The notes under the pieces were generated by a model. The model was not told the DNA's origin, did no database searches, and saw only the letters and a program-made list of their open reading frames with translations. Positions 11,515 to 21,599 of a stretch of 64,000 nt of DNA are shown here, one piece after another; positions within the stretch are counted from its first letter, which is position 1, and each line of letters starts with the position of its first letter. The DNA comes from Mermis nigrescens (Eukaryota; Nematoda; Enoplea; Mermithida; Mermithidae): NCBI GenBank assembly GCA_036768485.1, contig JAVLUZ010000339.1, positions 124,001 through 188,000 on the forward strand. The letters run 5' to 3'. The position numbers and the translations under genes were made by a program.

Positions 11515-11702
11515 TGCAGATAAAGGTTCGATAGCTAGAATCGTCTGACAGTAATTCGTGTCTCTGACACACAAGGGCGTGGGGGCGGTCTGGGGGCACA
11601 AATTCCACATAGTGGGCGTGAGGGGTGGGGGTATTACCCCCACCTCAGGCGTCGAGACTTGAATCACTGTCAGACGATTTTAAGCTATCAAACGTTTTCT
11701 GC
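11515..11702. repeat. Inverted-repeat hairpin element
   Basis: Imperfect inverted arms of about 37 bp (11515-11552 and 11666-11702) share CGATAGCTAGAATCGTCTGA-type sequence. The G-rich centre contains GTGGGGGTATTACCCCCAC-like short palindromes. A small foldback or MITE remnant. Confidence 0.6.
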
Positions 11703-12030
11703 AATGATTTTGGATGCAAAAGCAGCACAGATATTAAAAATTTTCGGCGCTTCGCGCCGACTAGTACATTCTGTTTATTTACCCATAAAATACGAGAATG
11801 AAGTTAAAATGATCTAAAAAGTCAAAATTTTCGATGAATTCTTTTGATTTTTTACTCAAGAGGACGAAACTAGCTCGAAATGGGACAAAAAGTAGTTAAA
11901 AATGCAGTTTTTCACATTGCATATTTGACCTGCCAAAGACTAGAAATCCAAATTAAGTGGTCTCAAATTTTGGAAGATTTCACCCCCTCTGAACTTTCGA
12001 CCTTGGGAAACTATGGTCTGGGGGTATAAA

Positions 12031-12281
12031 CCACACGTGCGCGTGAGGGTCGGGGTATGCACCCGCAGAAGTTCGAATACCTCTAGAAACCAGAATCATC
12101 CCACCAGAATTCAATTTTTGGAATTTTTTTTCGTTTTTTTTCGAAATTTTTCGATGTCAATGGATAATGCTCGATCAAAAACGCGGAAAAATGTGGTTTT
12201 TAGCCATACTACCATTTTTAAGACCATTTTTTACCTTCGAAAAATCTTGCACTCCCCAGAATTTTGATGCCGCCCACCTAA
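12031..12281. mobile_element. hAT-like MITE, family C, copy 2
   Basis: Flanked by GGTATAAA (12023-12030) and GGTATACA (12282-12289), 7 of 8 identical. The right part carries GCCGCCCACCTAA, the complement of the left end of the copy at 8425. Confidence 0.72.
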
Positions 12282-12339
12282 GGTATACATCCTCCCCCCG
12301 CAGAAGTTGGAACGCCCCCTCCCGCAGATTACTGTAGAC

Positions 12340-12490
12340 CATACATGTAACGGCTCGAGATTTTGGGGAAAGGGTCCAGGCCATTTTAACGGAGGGGGAA
12401 ATGACCTTCAATTTTTAGGCCTCGGGAGATGAGGGGGCGTCCGACTTTGGTGGGGAGGAGGATCCCCCCACCCTCCCTGTTACATGTATG
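12340..12490. mobile_element. Short hAT-like MITE with CATACATGTAAC ends, family B
   Basis: 151-bp element with near-perfect inverted ends CATACATGTAACG and CTGTTACATGTATG. Flanks are CTGTAGAC and CTGTAGAA (7 of 8). The interior is G-rich with no open frame. Confidence 0.82.
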
Positions 12491-12621
12491 CTGTAGAACC
12501 CGAAATTCTATTTTAAGGAACATTTTTGGCGATTTTCGGCAATTTTTAGCGATTTCTCCCACGCAGAATTTTCTTGCTGCCCATGTATGATCTCTGACCT
12601 TGAGGGGGTGGGTGATAGCAG

Positions 12622-12920
12622 GCCCGTACCCAGAGAAGTTAGGGGCACGTGCCCCTAAATAAAATGTTAGAATAATTTTTCCTCTATTCCCCTTTTGCTT
12701 GTTTAATCAAGAGTCCCAAAAATTTTCACAATTATAATCAGAGACTATTTAGTCCTAAGCGCATGGTTTGAACACTCAATTTTTAGTCTTTATACAACCT
12801 CAAGCGTAGTTCGCATCTACGTCTTCTGTTATTCACAGGTTTCATGCACAAAATGGGACTTGTTCAAGAAGCAAGAATAACAGTAATGGCGATGATTATG
12901 AATTTGCTGATGTTTAATCA
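12622..12920 (+). repeat. Family D repeat (CAGGCCCGTATCCAGG-type), partial
   Basis: Starts GCAGGCCCGTACCCAGAG and shares AATCAGAGACTATTTAGTCC and CAAGAAGCAAGAAT blocks with 24553-24875, 57786-58050 and 63664-64000. The far end is not resolved. Confidence 0.6.
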
Positions 12921-13687
12921 TTTTAAGGGTGAATTCAGAACTGTGATTTGGCTGATTTTGTGAAAATTTTAACGTTACGACGATCATACGTGTTCTTGGA
13001 GGAGGGGTGTTATGGGAGTTTGACCCTCCGGAATTGCAATTGACCCAGGCAATACGGCTGACGATCACACAGCCCCCAGAATCGCCAATTTTTCGAAAAA
13101 TTGTGAAAAGTGTGTTTTTTCGAGCGTTTTAGCTTATTTTTGGCTCAAAAATCACATATTCTCGGCAGTTGGCGCCATATACACATTTTTTGATTATATT
13201 TTATTCAATTTACTGGGGCTAAACGGCTAAACTTGAGAGTATGGTACTTTTAGAAAAGGAGCAAAACGAATACGGCATGCCAAAATTTTTTTTGCCAAAG
13301 TGGTAGAACATGATAAATTGAAGCGCGGAAAACAAATTTGGTGAAAATCTGAGCCATACTTGCAGTTGCAGGCAACTCTCGATTTGAGTATTGGGTGGGA
13401 CGATTAAACGGTTCGATCCAAGGTCTTACACATTTGTCAGAAATACATAATATGGGCTGAAATTACGGAATGAAGCATAGCAATGAAGGAGAAAAAAGAA
13501 AAAAGGCGCGGAAACCTGTTCGGAATTTTAAAAACTCAGAAAATTTCCATATTTTTTGCATGTTTTTTCGGTTTTACTTGATAAGATATACGAAAATCTA
13601 AGTTTTTGCTTCTATTATACTAAGGCTTAGGCTTAGTATATCTGAAAAGGTGTTTTAAGCTGCTTAGGTAGAGGAGGCTCCCGCTCA

Positions 13688-14205
13688 GGTCGATGTATAG
13701 ATGCTTAGGTCGATGTACATAGGCGTAGCCGGGATTTTCGCCAGGGGGAATTCCAAAAAAAAAATTTTTCGTCTAAAAAAACGCGTAAAAACGCGCGGGG
13801 CCGTTAAATAACGTGTTTTTTGGGCTTTTCACATCATCCTGCACGATTTAAGCCATTAAAAAAATTAAATTTTCTCAAAAATTTTTTCATGTTTTTGATG
13901 GAAAAAATGCTTCTTATGCGCGCGAAGCGCTAATGTTTTGATTTTACACCAATAAAACGGTAGAAACTGCCAAATAATAGAATAAACCGGCGCGAAGCAC
14001 CGAATTTTTCGATTTTTCATCGCAAAACAGCATCACGCAACCATATTGCTCACTTTTTGAAAATGTAAAAATTTTCCCAAGGGGAATTCCCCCCTTCCCC
14101 CACTGGCTACGCCAGTGTCGATGTATAGATGCTTAGGTCGATGTATAGATGCTTTGGTCGATGTACCTATAGATGCTTAGGTCGATGTATAGATGCTTAG
14201 GTCGA
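13688..14205 (+). repeat. 20-bp tandem array interrupted by a MITE
   Basis: Repeats of GATGCTTAGGTCGATGTATA: about two units before and four to five after the element at 13718-14117. Diverged units (CTTAGGTCGAGAAGA) continue to about 14300. Confidence 0.8.
13718..14117. mobile_element. hAT-like MITE with GGCGTAGCC ends, family G
   Basis: 400-bp element starting CATAGGCGTAGCC and ending GGCTACGCCAGTG, flanked by TCGATGTA on both sides. The flank is also part of the 20-bp tandem unit, so the duplication is consistent but not independent proof. The interior holds AGCGC-type GC palindromes. Confidence 0.75.
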
Positions 14206-14751
14206 CGCAAATTGAGTATCTACATGTGATTCTGCATTCCGCTGTTTGAATCTTTAAATACTTAGGTCGAGAAGATGTTTGCTTAGGTCGAGAAGAGGCT
14301 ACTTAACGAAACCCATTGCTTTTGTAATATTGAGCATAGACGGATGAAAATTTTTTCTGCGCCTTCTTTCAACATGTTCTAAGTACTGAGCGAAAAACTC
14401 CGCTCTTCTGAGATTTATTTTTTAGTATTTTGAAAGTACCATACCATATTCTTAAGTTAGGTCCTACATTTACTGGCTTTTCTTTAAATGTTTTCCGAAT
14501 TTTTTGGTTTTTTATATTTTAGAAAGAACGGGCATTGTCTGAAACGTCAAAAAACAGTACTTTTGAAACAAACAGAGATTATTTAAAGGATAAATAAAAA
14601 ATTCACGAAGTAGGTAGGTCTAAAACACCCACCACAAAAAAAGGTTTTTAGCGTACTTTTGAGCTGGGGCTTCGCGCCGGATTTATAATTCGTCTACCTA
14701 CCTATAAAGTGCTTCGAGATAATAAACTGTTTATAGCATACGGATACGCAC

Positions 14752-14861
14752 CCTTTTCGCTTTAGGACCGGTAATCCTTTTGGCTTGTCAACTTGCCAAA
14801 AACGCAGTAAATCTGGAGAATTCGGATGAGGCCGATTAAAGAGCAGCTTAGTTAAGCGCAT
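14752..14861 (-). CDS. Unidentified 147-residue protein, exon 1 (start)
   Basis: First coding exon of the minus-strand gene whose other exons are at 9473-9584 and 1395-1616. The ATG at 14861-14859 is the first one after an in-frame TGA and starts MRLTKLLFNRPHPNSPDLLR, followed by FWQVDKPKGLPVLKRK. It ends in phase 2 at donor GTGCGT. Joined, the three exons give 444 nt, 147 residues plus stop. A spliced upstream exon is also possible, because an AG acceptor at 14892-14891 leaves the frame open from 14890. The basic N-terminus could suit mitochondrial import, but I do not recognise the family and claim no function. Confidence 0.62.
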
Positions 14862-15386
14862 GCCAACATTGACCGAATTCCTCTGATATTCTAAGGATCA
14901 AAGTGCTCAGTGAAGTCGTGTAAAAGACAAACAAAAGCAGATAATCGATGGAACCGGCTGGCTTTAATTGAAAATCGAAACAAACCGCCGACCGTCAAGG
15001 CAATGATGATATTTCAGTCTATTCGATTTTCGGAGAAATACAGTAATAAATAGAAACTGTACCTTAAATGCGTTGAAGTAAATACTTGTGTTTTAATTAT
15101 AAGATCGGAGGACACTCAATACGTTTTTGTGCATTTCGCTAACGAAATACATTGTGGCAGCTCACTTTGAATGCAGATTGTGGTTTAAACTAAGGCAGTA
15201 GTCATGATATCGTAACTCTTGTATTTTCAATATTTGGGGCATGAATTCATTCGAAAAAATGTTCTTAATGCCGTACGTAATGCCCGATTTGTTTCTCAAT
15301 GATCGGCCTACACACTCATTTCCTATATAAGTATGTAGGTACCTACCTCCAAACACTCCATAGTACAATAAAAAATCGGGTATTGT
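14862..15386. other. Possible 5' flank of the 147-residue gene
   Basis: Moderately AT-rich, apparently single-copy sequence upstream of the exon at 14752-14861. The leader and promoter of that gene should lie here, but I see no clear TATA or initiator element. Confidence 0.3.
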
Positions 15387-16579
15387 CCAGCAGCCGGTTT
15401 CACAACGCGGTCTAACTTTTGAGCCGGCTAACTAGAGTTAGACTGCTAACTTTTTTAGTTAGCCGGCTAAAGTAAGACCACAAGTTTTTTCGGTTTCACA
15501 AAGCAGTCTAACTCCCGGTCTAACTTGAGACTTGAGACTGGGCTAACCTTCTAGAGCCCAGGCTTTTATTGAGCCTATGCTTTGCCTTTTCCTGGCTAAC
15601 TCCGCTTGATCCTGGGCTAACTTTGTTGGCGCCTGGACTATATTAGCGCTTTATAGAGAAAAAACGGTTCGCACTAATACTATTTCTCATATAAAAACAT
15701 ATTTTGTTCGTAAATTTTTACTTCCACCTTGCACCCAAAACTTTTTTTGTATGAGAAATATTTCCGAAGAATACTCCTTTAAGAAATAAATGAAGGGAAA
15801 TGACTCTGACTACCAAATTATGTAGCGAGAAGACTGCCGTAATATAATTTCGGACAGTAAAATTTTACATGCTATCACTATGTTTAATATCACGGTATTG
15901 CTTCATTTTAGATCAATCCTGCAATAGATTTACGTACAATCGGTAAACATTTCGTAAAATTTTAAAAATTTTTAAACTTTAATGAAAAATGATTTTCAGT
16001 ACAAAAATGTTTAGTAAAATATAATCATGCAAAATTTATCTTACCTAAGGACACAATATGCTTTGAAGCAATATGTTAATCAAAGTTAGAACACAATATG
16101 CTTTGAAACAATATGTTAATCAAAGTTAGACCACGAGTTAGACTTTTCCTGACCAGTCTAACTTTTTGATGTTGTCTATAACTAAACGTTAGCCGGCTAA
16201 CTAAGTTAGACTGCTTTGTGGAACACCTCGGTCTAACTATAGTCTGTTTCACACATCTTCGGTCATAAATTTTAAAACCACCTCCGACAATAAGCTGACA
16301 GATTGCGATTATAGCATTGATCTAATATATAATTATCGTAACCCTCGGCTTACTGCCGATGAAAATTCTTAGAATTTATGCACGAAGTTACATATGTGAA
16401 ACAGACTATAGATTTTCGCCTGTCTCGAAAAAAGTTAGCCTGCTAACTTTTTTGAGACTGCCACAAAGTTAGACCGCTTTGTGAAACAGTCTTAAAAAAG
16501 TTAGCAGTCTAACTTCCCGGTCTAATCAAAAGTTAGCCGGCTAACTCGAGTTAGACTGCTTGGTGAAACCGGCTGCTGG
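15387..16579. mobile_element. Inverted-repeat DNA element with CCAGCAGCCGGTTTCAC ends
   Basis: 1193-bp element whose ends are inverted (CCAGCAGCCGGTTTCAC and GTGAAACCGGCTGCTGG). Subterminal regions are packed with AGTTAGCCGGCTAACT palindromes and AGTCTAACT/GGTCTAACT motifs in both orientations. The interior also has a short direct repeat (ACACAATATGCTTTGA, 16050 and 16091). I find no clear target duplication and no transposase. A MITE is nested at 16240-16408. Confidence 0.75.
16240..16408. mobile_element. TA-flanked MITE (TAGTCTGTTTCAC family), intact short copy
   Basis: 169-bp uninterrupted member with ends TAGTCTGTTTCAC and GTGAAACAGACTA, flanked by TA. It supplies the reference sequence showing that the copy at 6211-7450 carries an insertion. 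Confidence 0.85.
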
Positions 16580-16924
16580 TTAGAACAATAGATTAAACAA
16601 GGGCGCACTTAAAGCTCTATAAAAGGTAAGCAGCCTGATGCTTTGTAAAGTGGATCAATAGCTTAAAAATCATTTGTTTTGCATCAGCCTAGAGTGTAGA
16701 AATGGTATAATGTATGTACATATATGAATGTTACCGTCTGAAATAAATACTGAGCAGCGCGTTCCAAACTTTTACAGAGATTTGATGTTAAGGATGTTCT
16801 TACTTTAATCGTATTTCTAGGTCTTCAGAGAATTAATGTCATGGATGTTCTTGCTTTTATCGTATAATCATGCTTACTGTACTTAAGAATTTTCTCTCAT
16901 TTATAGTGTTGCCAGGTGTGACCT

Positions 16925-17040
16925 TTTTCCTGTCAGATTGACGGTTTTTTGGGTGCATTGACGGGTTTTTGACGGGAAGGGGTTTTTTACGGGTTTTGTG
17001 ACGGATTTTGATCGCTTTTGACGGTTTTGTCGGATTTTAA
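16925..17040 (+). repeat. TTTTGACGG-type minisatellite
   Basis: Irregular repetition of GACGG(G)TTTTT units, about ten times in 115 bp, in a T/G-rich strand-biased tract. Confidence 0.65.
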
Positions 17041-17629
17041 ACTTGAGCAAGTTATATCATTTTGGCATATCAAAACGCTTATGAATATTACTGTAATCGA
17101 ATAGAGCAGCATTTATTTATTTCATTCAATTCACCTATTATAATCCGATAGTCCTATTCCGATGTCCGAGCCTCCTGTAGAAAATTTCGACATGTTCAAG
17201 GACTGAGCAATATGGTTTCATGGTGCTGGTCTTTGACGTTAAATCGAAAAATTCGGCGCTTCGCGGCGGGTTCTCCTAGCTTTTGGCATTTTCTATCGTT
17301 TTATTGCTGAAAAAGTCATAAAAATTAGCGCTTCGCGCGCACTATCAGCATTTTCCCGTCAAAACCGTAGAAGAATTTTGGAGGAATAAAAATTTTTATT
17401 GCTTAAATAGTTCAGGCAGGGTTGGCAAGGTCTGGGTTTTTGGTTTTTTTTGGTGCAAAAATTATTGGGTTTTTTAATTTAATTTTTCCACATTGAATAT
17501 GCCTGTCCACATTAAAGAATTCAGATGAAAGGTTCTGAAAATTAAATGCTTAGCTGGTCTGGCGGGTGGGTGACTACTATGTTTGTTATGTGCAACTACT
17601 GATAAGCAACGATATGTATATATGGATAC

Positions 17630-18601
17630 TAGAGATGTGCCAGGCCCCGGCAAAATAATTAAAATGCATGCAATGACTGCGAAAAGAGACGTTTGATTAG
17701 TCAGGAAGCATAAAAATCGTTATTCGTTTCAAAGCATTAGCAATTTCCTTTAATAATCAAAGTCTACGCATTTTAAATTAGCACTAAATGTGTCATTTTT
17801 AAGGTATTGCATACTCGTTTAAGAAATCCAGTGACAAATTAGTACGTCAGACAGATCGAATTCGAATCGAGGTAATAAATTAGGAACAAATTCTGACAAA
17901 CAAAAAGTATTCAAATTTTTTGTTGAAAACTTCTAGCTAATAATTTTTTTTGAAAAATATCTTAAATATGTATGATCTGATTTTGAAATCAATTTCAGTA
18001 ATATATCCTCTCTGATTAAAAGCTGACTGGTGGAGGAGAAATAAAGGGAATCAGAATCGGCGAGTAAACAGATAAGTGTTGTGAAAAAAGAGGAAATGGA
18101 CCTAAAAGATAGTTTTTCATAGTTTAACGAAACGACTTATTAGTTGCTTTTTGTAGCTTGTAGAACCTGCTTACTGAATATATAATTTATTTTAAAATTG
18201 CTTCAAAATCAGGCACGTAGCTGGCCTTCATATTTGGGGAGATTAACACCAATTTTGGGGTCTAAGCCTATAAAAAGGCCAAAATTAGCACAAAATAACG
18301 TGTAAAAAGTCCTATTTTTCCGGTTTTTCATGAATTTTGGGGGATCGGACCTCCTATTCCCTCCACAGCTAGGTAACTGTTCAAAATTGATTTAATTAGA
18401 ATAATTTATAAGTTGCTGTCGCCAAAATGGCGGCGCCAAAACGTCGTAGACCCGGTATTTAGAAAATCAGACAATTGTTCATTAAGTAGTGCGCCATATT
18501 CGCACGACTCGGTATGTCAATGGCATGTTTTAATGTACAACTTTAGGCCCCGGCGCCGGGGCCCCGGCCCCGGCAGAAATGGCGGCCCCGGCACATCTCT
18601 A
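17630..18601. mobile_element. hAT-like element, 972 bp
   Basis: Ends TAGAGATGTGCC and GGCACATCTCTA, flanked by ATGGATAC (17622-17629) and ATGGATAT (18602-18609), 7 of 8 identical. GC-rich subterminal blocks (GGCCCCGGC) sit just inside each end. No transposase-like frame, so it is non-autonomous. Confidence 0.85.
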
Positions 18602-18614
18602 ATGGATATAGACC

Positions 18615-18800
18615 AAATGACAAATCATCAGATCAACAAACCATCTAACCGACCAATCAACCAGCCAACAAACCAGCCAGTCAATCAATCAATCAGTCAA
18701 CCATTAAACTAATCGATCAATCAACCAACCAAGCAACCGATCAATCATTTGATTAACCGACCAGCCAACTGACGGACCAACCACTCAACCATTCATTCTT
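18615..18800 (+). repeat. CAAC/CAAT-type degenerate microsatellite
   Basis: About 185 bp of tetranucleotide-like CCAACCAATCAA sequence. The open frame across it is a repeat artefact. Confidence 0.8.
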
Positions 18801-19639
18801 AAAATTTTTTCCCGACTTTTCAGCTAAAAAGCTACACATGTTTTTGACGTTTCACAGTGTAAAAATACTAAAATTTACAAATTTACGGCACTTGGCGCCA
18901 TTTATTCAAAAAACTCACCTTTTGCCTATTTCAGTTTTCGATGGATGAAATTTTTTGGCAAATAAAATTTTCTGCATTTTTATCATACAAAAAGGTGCAA
19001 AATCGAGCGCAAAAGTAAATAAATGTCGAAATTTTTCGGCGCTTTGCGCAAGATAGCTATTTCAGCATCCTTTTCTTCTATTTTCATTTCATGTATAAGT
19101 TTTGAAAATTTTCGACGCTACGCATCAAACGCTACAATTACGGGGAACCGAGCAGTAATTCAAGCTTCTAAACGTCCTTCCGCCAGGAAGTTACGAATTT
19201 TCCGGCACTTCGCGCTGGATTTTCACTGAAGTCAACGAAATTTAATGATTTTTTCGCACAAAATTGTCAAAAACTTTAAAAATTTTCGAAGAAATGTTGT
19301 GCCAAAATCGATTTCAACCAAAATAGACGACGTAAAACGCTTAAAAAACGTCAGTCCGCACGTGAAGGTGCTACATTATTTATGAATAAAAAAGTCCGCA
19401 AAATCTACTTGAAAATGGTAAAAATATCAAAATATTATTAACTATTCTGTATTTTTTATCTGTGGAAACCTATAAATTGAAAGACAGAGACCGTATTTGC
19501 ATTTCAACAAAGGGACCTTGTATAAAAACACTGGACAAAGGCATGTCAATCGGTGCAGGTGTCAGGGCATTAGATCCGCTGCTACTGAGGCTGGCATTTA
19601 AGACTGAAGTCAATCATTGATTTAACATAATTTATACAT

Positions 19640-20180
19640 TTCTTATCTTTAGAAATGTGTCAAATTGAGCTTCATAAAAACGCCCACTTTGCGCCAGATA
19701 TAATTGCTGCATAGCTTATATTTGTAAAGCTGCAAAAGTGAGCATAAAAGAATAAATATATCGAAAGTTTCCAGCGCTTCGCGCCGAATATAATTTCTAT
19801 TGCATACATTCACAAAGCTGCAAAATTGAGCTCAAAAGGATAGAAACATCGGAAATTCCCGGCGCTTTGCGCAAATTATAATTACTGTACTGCTGTATAG
19901 AAAGTTGCAAAATTTAGGCTAAAGGATAGAACTCTCGAAAATTTTTGGCGCTTCGCGCCGAGGCATAATTACTGGATTGTTTATATCCAGAAACCTGCAA
20001 ATTTGAGTTTAAAAAGATAAAAATGTAGAAATGAAAGCTTCAAAATTCAGCTTGAGGAGATCAGAACGTCAAAAATTTTTCGCCAGTTTTACAATACGCC
20101 CGTTTTTGCACTGTTTGCCTTCAAAGGCTGCAAAATTGAGTTTAAAAAAGTGAAAATGCTAAAAAATTTCCCGAATCACA
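19640..20180 (+). repeat. ~105-bp tandem array, most units with the GGCGCTTCGCGCC palindrome
   Basis: Four to five adjacent units share the order (A)AAGCTGCAAAATTGAGC, AAAAGGATAGAAA, a GC palindrome (intact or mutated), then ATAATTACTG. Spacing is about 100-110 bp. Weaker, more diverged units extend both ways, from about 18890 to 20870. Confidence 0.75.
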
Positions 20181-21339
20181 AATTTTAATTTTTTTGAATA
20201 TTTTCATTTGCCATTATATGGAGCTCGTCGACAGACGTTTAGTCGAATACCAAAATCTGAATACCAGAATTTTGTCTTTCTCTTATCAACCCTACATGCT
20301 TCAAAATAAAGTCGAAAGTGATGGAAATGCCATAATTTTCCATTAATAATGCCAACGTTACTAATTTATTCATAAGTCTGTTTCGATAAATTCCTAAAAT
20401 TGAGCGGAAATGGGAAATTATCAACATTTCTGCAAGATTTAATATTCTTATTTCCCGTTTCGCATGAAAAAAGCAGTTACAAACCTAAGCGAAGTTTAAG
20501 GATAATTAAGGCTGCAAATTTTGTGGCGAGAATGGTAATAAGTTTAGCTACTGTTTGTATACTCGTATCTTTGAAAAGCGATAATATTGAGCTTAAGAGG
20601 ATAGAAGGTCAATATTATTTGGCGCTTCATGCCAGTTGTAAAGTTTATTAATATTTTAAAAAATAAAAAAGCCAAAATATTCAAGCACTATTTGGCAGAT
20701 ATAATAAATTATTTCATTGTTTATTTGTAAAAAGGCTGCTTAATTGGACTTATGTAAAGTATAGGGTAGAAATTTTCCATAATAAGGTCAATTTTTTGCG
20801 TTGTCTTGTCCTTTAAAATTCTGTGAAATTGAGCTGAGGATGATAAAAAGGCCAAAAAATTTCCAGAGGTGAACACTCTAAAAACTATAGTTGTAAACAA
20901 TTAGTGTACTGACTGACGATGCTTAATGCGAGTAAATTAAGACGGATAAAACAAACGCAACCTTTTTGTATTTCAAAAAAAAGTTATGAGGTGACATATT
21001 CCAAAACAACCCTTTTCCGAACCAGCAACCAACCACAATTTTTGGCCGCCAGTATCATCTGGAAGACCGGCCTATGTCCAGGTATGTTGAGCACTATCCA
21101 TTGGCATAAAAAAATTGCGTAAAAAACAAGAAATTTCAAAAATTGAATTCTGGGGGGTTATTTTGGTTTCTGGGGGGCATTTTGGTTTCTTGGACGGGGG
21201 TGCACACCCCCAAACCCCCATGCCCAGGTGTGGTTGCGACTATACTTTTCACAACAGCGCTTTCTATTCTGTAAAAGTGCCCTTTTTCAAAGCCCTCACA
21301 AGTCTATAGGTGTATGCGACGATAGAGAGAAACAAACTG

Positions 21340-21415
21340 CCTTGCGGGGTTCGATCCTAAGACCTCTCACACGTTAGATACTTAAGCTATCCAATCGGCC
21401 AACGACCCGATATTT
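21340..21415 (-). repeat. tRNA-like segment, possible SINE remnant
   Basis: On the minus strand TTGGCCGATTGGATAG resembles a Pol III A box, and GGATCGAACCC about 30 bp on resembles a B box. Acceptor and T stems do not pair properly, so I do not call a tRNA gene. Confidence 0.35.
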
Positions 21416-21599
21416 TCAAAACTTAGCGAGTTTGCTAATAAACCATTTATTTTTCAAACCTCTGTAACGTACTGCCTGCACCAACATTTTAAGCCTTGTG
21501 GCAACTAAGATATATTTTGTTTGAATATTAATCAGGGAAGTTTTTGGGATTGCTTAAGAATTTTTTATTTCTAACTTTTTTCCATATTTTTATTTTTCC

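Larger units (their letters stand above)
9585..14751 (-). other. Intron 1 of the 147-residue gene
   Basis: Inferred intron of about 5.2 kb (donor GTGCGT at 14751, acceptor at 9585). It contains the elements listed at 9812, 10385, 11515, 12031, 12340, 12622 and 13718, and a 20-bp tandem array. No other coding exon is evident. Confidence 0.5.

Noticed and set aside
21340..21415. A functional tRNA gene on the minus strand
   Set aside because: A- and B-box-like sequences exist, but acceptor and T stems do not pair and no anticodon arm forms well.
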